Part shown: positions 58,693-64,000 of the stretch, piece after piece
How positions within the stretch are numbered: position 1 is the first letter of the stretch
Layout of the letters: each line of letters begins with the position of its first letter
Source: Megaustenia siamemsis
Taxonomy: Eukaryota > Mollusca > Gastropoda > Stylommatophora > Ariophantidae
DNA: 64,000 nucleotides
Reading direction: 5' to 3'
NCBI GenBank assembly: GCA_032433765.1
Contig: JAVIAB010000049.1
Span: forward strand, 24,300,147-24,364,146
Position numbers and translations under genes: made by a program
The notes under the pieces: model-generated
Database searches by the model: none
Told to the model about the DNA's origin: nothing
What the model saw: only the letters and a program-made list of their open reading frames with translations

Positions 58693-58840
58693 TTTTGCTT
58701 GACATTGCCTGCGTCCTTGAGGTCCCAGACACACATGCTAGAATTCTTGTAAGCAGTGATCAGCAAGGTGGTACAGGGGTTGAACACCAAGGTAAATACA
58801 CCACCACCATTGATACAGGTTCGGCGAAAAAATGTTGGAG
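58693..58840 (-). CDS. WDR62/MAPKBP1-like WD40 gene, exon A (first recognised)
   Basis: Acceptor agcatccctgccag ends at 58841 and donor gtaggt starts at 58692. The exon has 148 bases, entered needing one base from an upstream exon and leaving two bases (AA). The peptide is GGGVFTLVFNPCTTLLITAY followed by KNSSMCVWDLKDAGNVKQ. The family has the equivalent VYNDHS.Y.WDV.D...VGK blade here. Upstream exons coding the first several blades should lie to the right; none is recognisable up to 64000, so they are likely beyond the window. Most of the donor intron sequence is minisatellite. Confidence 0.85.
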
Positions 58841-58904
58841 CTGGCAGGGATGCTAAATGCTGCAGACGAGGAAATGATATCGATATTTAATCGTCGGTTA
58901 GCAT

Positions 58905-59245
58905 TAACATCATATGTTGTACGTGATTAGAAGAGATAATAATGGAATAACAACACAAGCCCTCAAGTGGGAAACAACAGGTAGGAGGAAAAGAGGCCGA
59001 CCCAGAGAGACACTGAGAAGAACATTGATCAGAGAGGCAAAGGCAGCAGAAATAGCTCCATCAATGAGATTGAAATGCTTGCACAGAACAGAGACAAATG
59101 GTGAGATTGGCAGGATTTGATAAATGTTTTTTGCAGGGATTGAGACTGCTAGAAAGAAAATTTAGAAAAAGAAAAAGAGTATCAAAGTCTATGTCCTACG
59201 GGCCAGCCACGGCTCAAAAGGTCAATAGACAGCTAGATAGATAGC
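58905..59245 (+). mobile_element. LINE family B 3' end
   Basis: Plus-strand TGRRKRGRPRETLRRTLIRE and AKAAEIA, then the gagattgaaatgcttgcaca end and the aaggtcaatagacagctaga tail. Confidence 0.8.
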
Positions 59246-59800
59246 ATTAACATGGTGTAAAGGAACGTGATATTATGTCTTAAAAGGTGTGTCAAGTATA
59301 ACTCAGGCATTTTGTGTTCTTATAATAGTGAGATCACTTCCTGGTCGTAAGGATCTGGTTCAATACTCTAAAGTGTGGAATTTATTTTTTTTAGACCGAT
59401 AAGGTTCCAGCCAGCCTCTGAAATGAAGACACAATATTTTTGGGGGGAAATAAAGGCAACCTGGCATGATGATCACTGAAAAATATGCTGTTATTGATGG
59501 CAAAAGTATGGTCACTAACATCATATTTCCCACACTTTTATCAAGGCTAGACGGAAACCTTTATTTTACATACTCATCACAGGTACACAAGTCAAGAAGT
59601 CGGGTTGGAGTTTTTCAGTTCTAGTCAATGACACAATCATTGTAGAGCAGACAGGAGCTTTCTCTGCAGAAAATTCTAGTATGAAATGGAGATTAAGGTA
59701 GTTGCTGCTACTGTGAAGTGTGTCATAAACAAAACAACTAAATTCAACAAACAGAAGAAGTGCGGTTGACAAACTTTGAATTAATGCTTAGAAAGGTCTA
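59246..59800. other. No recognisable gene
   Basis: Searched on both strands for an upstream WD40 exon; none is convincing. Confidence 0.45.
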
Positions 59801-60110
59801 GAACTGATATCTCCTGATAAATTTCTCTTTATATCTTCTGTCATGGATCTCTACCATTGAGCCAGCCTTTCATGTGAAACTGTTTTCCTTCAATTCTGTA
59901 CAAATCATATACAAAACAATGTCTTTCTTGGTCTTCTTCATGTTCTTTTGCCATCCGAATCCAGTAAAGTGTTACTGTTTTTTATAGGTGTTGAAGTCAT
60001 TCTGAGAACATGGCCCAACCAGTGCCATCTTCTCTTTATTGCTGTAGTGACATCATTAGTGCAGGTTTCCTCATGAAGATATTTGTTGGAAATATAGTTA
60101 TTTGTGGGTT
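59801..60110 (-). mobile_element. Decayed LINE 3' end (family H)
   Basis: Minus-strand phrase KRRWHWLGHVL followed by basic and acidic tail residues in broken frames. This is the GHVLR block of RTE/CR1-type LINEs. Confidence 0.5.
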
Positions 60111-60124
60111 ATTATAATTGTGAT

Positions 60125-60372
60125 GGGAGCTGTGATAGCTCAGTGGTTAGTGAACTGGACTACAACGGACAAGAGGTAGGGCTCGATCCCAACTGACAGC
60201 TTCGGGTTCACCCAGCCTTTAATGGGTATTGGATTTTTTTCTGGGAAAGTAAAGTGGCACGGGTGTAATATCGACCACATTACCCCAAAAATCTGTGCTG
60301 AAGGTCTGTAAAATTTATGGTCACTAACACCATATTCCCTATACGCCACTTGGCGTGACGGGGTAAAAAAAA
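60125..60372 (+). mobile_element. SINE family S1, full length
   Basis: Head agctgtgatagctcagtggt with box B GGCTCGATCCC, body, and a gacggggtaaaaaaaa tail. Flanks ataattgtg on both sides suggest a target duplication. Confidence 0.88.
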
Positions 60373-60379
60373 ATATTAA

Positions 60380-61640
60380 ATAATTGTGTTCCGAATATGT
60401 CCTTAAGTGTTCAGGTCCCCTCCTTCCGCATCCAGCGACTGATGACTCCAGTTCTATGTTGGTTGATAAGTCCTCTTATTCACCCACTAATCCTCTTGTT
60501 TCTGGATGTACCCATCTTTACTTCCATCTCTTTCATACAAAGGAGAGACGAGGACTCATGGTTGTCGAAGTCCTATGCCCTTCCCACATCTCAGAGGGAA
60601 TTAATGACATCTGCCTGATCCATTGGTTGACTGTCTTTGACAACAACACGGCTAGACAACCTATCCGATTATTCATTTTCCCATATTCCCGCATGTCCAG
60701 GGATGTAGACAAAGATGACTGTATATTGTTGACTTCTAAGATAACCCAACCCATTGCCTGCATACAAAGCCCGCCTCTACTTTCCTTATCATGATAATTG
60801 AATCATTCAGTATACAGGCATGGGTGTAGTCTTGTGACTCCAACCAGATGAATGCCCTGGTCACTGCCATCACCTCCATTGTCATGCTCCTCATCATAAC
60901 GTACACACCACTGTCTTCTTTGACTGTTCTGCATGCCGAGTGTGCTGTAAGTGCCCATGCACTTTGGTGTTGTATTACATATCTGTCTGTATAGATTACT
61001 ACATCTTTCTCATCTGTATTATCACAGATGAGACTGTTGACCTCCGTATTGACCATGACTGAGTTCTGTTCACAACATTTCCTGTCGAGTGGACAATACA
61101 CAAGAATGTGCCCCTGGATGAGGTAGGCACTGGTATCCAATCTCGCCAGCATTGATATTGGTAAGCCCACAGACCTGTTCGATGGCATCTTCTGCTCACC
61201 CCAACCATGATTTGCATCTTTTTTAGCCTGACACTTTTCCCTGTGTTGAGCTCTTGGTGCAATGAATGCTCCTTAACTGCACTTATCTTCAGGTATGCTC
61301 TTGCCTTCCAGATCTTGATCCTGTCATTCAGTCAGTTGCAACATCAAAAAGATACCTTATTACTACACAGGAAGTGTCTCTTGTACACCCCAAGATAGTG
61401 CGCATCACTTCATTAAAAATTTTCTCTAGCCTGTTGATCTGCTTCGTACTGACAGTGAGGATTGCTAGGCTTACTCTACTGGTCCTCTCACCAGTCCCTG
61501 GAACAGAGATGTAAGTAGCTTCCTCTCAATATAGGCTTTTGTTATCACATGGTCGACATGGCCCCTAAAACATAGACTGTGATCAAACTGAACTCCTAGA
61601 TAGGTCATCAACCTGTCCCTGATCACATCGTGTTGGACAT
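60380..61640 (-). mobile_element. LINE with RNase H domain (copy 2)
   Basis: Same family as 1-845 but longer. From the right, the minus strand reads the reverse transcriptase thumb region YLGVQFDHSLCFRGHVDHVI near 61600-61545, then connection sequence. The RNase H domain follows with VVIYTDRYVIQHQSAWAL and TMEVMAVTRAFIWLESQDY (60736-61188), then a broken end (60533-60763). The first aspartate is present in YTDR but the usual glycine after it is Arg in both copies. Frameshifts make it non-functional. Confidence 0.8.
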
Positions 61641-61647
61641 GTTAAGT

Positions 61648-61788
61648 TGTTTTTTTTTCGCCAGCTTTTACCTCTGACGAAGTCCCTAGAGACAGGAACT
61701 GAATTTTACGTGTTAATCAGTTTTTCCCTGGCAGCCATGTGCACAGGGGTCCCTTGCTGCACAGGCAGATAACTCCGTCTTCAGAGGT
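61648..61788 (-). mobile_element. SINE family S2, left part, split by an S1 SINE
   Basis: tcgccagcttttacctctga, gaattttacgtgttaatcag and ggcagccatgtgcacagggg match S2 on the minus strand. The remainder is at 62046-62222. Confidence 0.85.
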
Positions 61789-62045
61789 AAAGTAAAGCAA
61801 AGTACCCCCGTCACTCCAAGTGGCGTATAGGGAAATATGGTGTTAGTGACCCTATATTTTACAGACCTTCAGTACATGATTTTTGGAGTAATGTGGTCGG
61901 TATTACGCCCGTGCTGCTTTACCTTCCCAGAAAAAAATCTGGTACCCATTTAAGGCTGGGTGAACCCAGAAGCCGTCGGTTGGGATCGAACCCTACCTCT
62001 TGTCCTTTGTAGTCCAGTTGACTAACCACTGAGCTATCGTGGCTC
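61789..62045 (-). mobile_element. SINE family S1 nested in S2
   Basis: Minus-strand head CGATAGCTCAGTGGTTAGTC with box B GGTTCGATCCC, and a gtactttgctttactt tail. Flanks tcttcagaggta and tcttcggagata are the duplicated S2 target. Confidence 0.9.
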
Positions 62046-62222
62046 ATCTTCGGAGATACTCATATTTTTTTCCGTCGATGAGTAATTGATGTTTCAAGCC
62101 GGGCCTCGATGTTGAGATCAGGGGTGGTTGCCGCAGAGAGATATCATAAATAAAAATCGCAACTGGTGTAGCTGGGATTTGAACCCACAACCTCTCTGTC
62201 TCAAGGCCAACCAGTCCCCCTA
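62046..62222 (-). mobile_element. SINE family S2, right part with tRNA-like head
   Basis: On the minus strand: gggggactggttggccttga, box B GGTTCAAATCC, ggatttttattta-like body, then up to the S1 insertion. Confidence 0.85.
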
Positions 62223-62224
62223 AT

Positions 62225-63835
62225 GTTAAGTTAAAAAACATTAAGTTCTCTGCCAAGACATCTGTTTTGAGAGCCTCTATTTTGAGGCAGATGGGTTTGG
62301 TAAGTTTCAATGATTGTGACCCATACAGTAGGATTCTCTCTCTCTGTGTATTCCTCGTCATCATTAAGTGCCGTCTTCGCATCAAAGGTTGGCTACCATG
62401 GAGTGCCATTTCGCTTTTTCTCTTGCTTTGATGGTGCTGGTTGTCATAAATTGACTTGTCCATCTTTTGATGTTATTATCCATGTTAGTCTTGGTCTGCC
62501 TCTTTTACTTTGTATTTTCCTCTCCAAGATTACTTTTAGTAGGCTATAATGTTTTTTAACATGCCTCACAAATCTCATGTGTCTTGTTTGAATTCTGTTT
62601 AGTGGTTCTCTTTTCATTTTTAGCTATTTTAAGATTTCATCATGTTTTCTTTTCCTTCCATCCAATTCTACCTATTCTTCTATAAATCCACATTTCAAAG
62701 TCTTAAATTTTCTGTTGCATATTTATAATGTCAATGTTTCTGATCACACAGGAATGTTGAGAAGATATAACATTTGGCTATTCTTAGTTTTGGCCCTGGT
62801 GTTATCTGTTTTGATATTAGTATATTTTTCAGGGCATTAAATTTACTTTTTGCCATTCCTATTCTTTTGTTTATTTCAGTTGTATATTTTTCATCATTGG
62901 TTACAGTATGTCCAAGGTAGTTGAAGCTCTGAACTGTCTCCAGGTCTATTTCTTCAATTTTGATATCCACTTGTGGGTTTTGAATATTTTTTCTGTTTAT
63001 GATCAAAGTTTTAGTCTTTTTGATATTCATATCTAGTACATATTTTGTTTGTTTGTCATCTTTATTTCATTAAGTAATTGTTGTAGAGCTTAAGGATTTT
63101 CTGCTAGTAATTCAGTATCATCAGCATATCTTAGGTTATTGATTATCTTTCTATTAATGCCTGGTATCTCTGTGATGTTTTTAAAGATTTGCTCAGTGTA
63201 TAGATTGAACAAGCTTGGTGATAGGATGCATCCCTGTCATACTCCTCATTTTATATCAATGGGTGTAGAGCTCTTCTTATTATATTTTATTACTGTTGTT
63301 TGCTCCCAGTACAAATTACATATTAGTCGTATGTCTGTGTCGTCTAGATTTATATCCTTTAGGCAGTCTATAAGTTGATTATGGTGTATTCTATCAAAAG
63401 CTTTGGTGTAGTCTATGAAGCAGGCATATATTGGTTTGTTTACTTCTGTGTACTTTTTGATTAATGTCCTCACGCAGAATATGACTTCTTTTGCCCCACT
63501 GTTTTTCCTAAATCCAAACTGTTGTTCTTCTAATTCCATAATGATTTTATTCTGAATCCTTCCTTGCATAACTTTTAGCAAGATTTTTTTAACATGGCTC
63601 ATTAGGCTTATTGTTCTAAAATCACTACATTCAACTGCACCATTCTTTTTAGGCAATGCACTGAAAGTTGATGTTTTTAAATTCATTTGGTATATATCCT
63701 GTATGGTATATGTCATTGCACATGTCTGAGATCACTCAATGCCAAAATCTTCTAGTGTCTTTATCATCTCTATCTGTAAGTTGTCAGGTCCTGCAGATTT
63801 TCCATTTTCATTGTTTATATAGCTTTTTCCGTTTC
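62225..63835 (-). pseudogene. RTE-like LINE reverse transcriptase (family C), truncated
   Basis: The minus strand encodes a reverse transcriptase fragment (63246-63716): PKKNGAVECSDFRTISLMSH, EEQQFGFRKNSGAKEVIFCV and IYACFIDYTKAFDRIHHNQL, corresponding to fingers and palm motifs with the first catalytic Asp in DYTKAFD. After a frame break comes the region of motif C (LRYADDTELL near 63110-63140), then IKIEEIDLETVQSFNYLGHT and KRIGMAKSKFNALKNIL (62731-63030), and a basic C-terminal tail to about 62290. The endonuclease end is missing. Several frameshifts and stops make it inactive. Function of the intact family: target-primed reverse transcription. Confidence 0.85.
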
Positions 63836-64000
63836 AGCATGTCCAAGAATATGGATGGATGGAGAGATCTTGCTTGTGGCCTAGACTGGAGAGAAGTAGA
63901 AATGTCCAAGAAGATGGATGGATCAAGAGACCTCGTTTGTGGCGTACGCTCCAAGAAGGGATCTAAAGGGCAATGATTAATTGAAATGAAGCTGAAATGA
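63836..64000 (+). mobile_element. Possible LINE tail fragment
   Basis: Open reading MSKNMDGWRDLACGLDWREV followed by a similar second phrase (MSKKMDGSRDLVCG). The internal near-repeat and basic end resemble a LINE tail, but I cannot assign it. Confidence 0.3.

Noticed and set aside
59246..63840. Upstream exons of the WD40 gene
   Set aside because: No minus-strand WD-like blade with splice sites was visible. The recognisable frames there are LINE and SINE sequence.

Overview
This is nuclear DNA from an animal, most likely a lophotrochozoan and plausibly a gastropod mollusc. The organism call is inference. It rests on AT-rich intronic sequence, GT-AG exons on the scale of a very long gene, abundant tRNA-derived SINEs, RTE-like LINEs with short simple-repeat tails, a hAT transposon, Polinton-like DNA polymerase fossils and many kilobase-long minisatellites. 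There is no prokaryotic gene organisation.

The one host gene I can assemble with confidence runs right to left on the minus strand. Seven exons (58693-58840, 55507-55762, 52143-52282, 34579-34752, 29984-30173, 26197-26392, 18942-19870) join with compatible phase at all six junctions into one 677-codon frame ending in a stop. The translation is a WD40 protein of the WDR62/MAPKBP1 family. Its 5' exons lie beyond the right edge. The last exon gives a roughly 300-residue hydrophilic tail that may be the true end or may run on.

The rest is introns and flank filled with repeats. Left flank (1-18.9 kb): an RNase H LINE end, a possible plus-strand terminal exon at 2715-2825, four large minisatellites (43, 22, 30 and 42/30 bp units) and decayed LINE and SINE copies. 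Intron F-G: a hAT element (20236-23411) nested in a SINE, more SINEs, and a minisatellite that interrupts a fossil DNA polymerase. Intron D-E: a 73-bp-unit array. Intron C-D (about 17 kb): a palindromic element (35348-48842) with two head-to-head, degenerate zinc-finger/family B DNA polymerase genes, inserted as one unit into a LINE. It is followed by another LINE and a 40-bp-unit array. Introns A-B and B-C: LINE fragments and 31-bp and 41/37-bp arrays, the last abutting a splice donor. Right flank (59-64 kb): nested SINEs, a second RNase H LINE end and an RTE-like reverse transcriptase.

The most unusual structures are the palindromic polymerase element, the LINE/polymerase junction that occurs twice in the window, the minisatellite inside a polymerase fossil, and two SINE families with different tRNA-like heads but a shared body. 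LINE families are given working letters (A-H) and SINE families numbers (S1-S6), for this window only.
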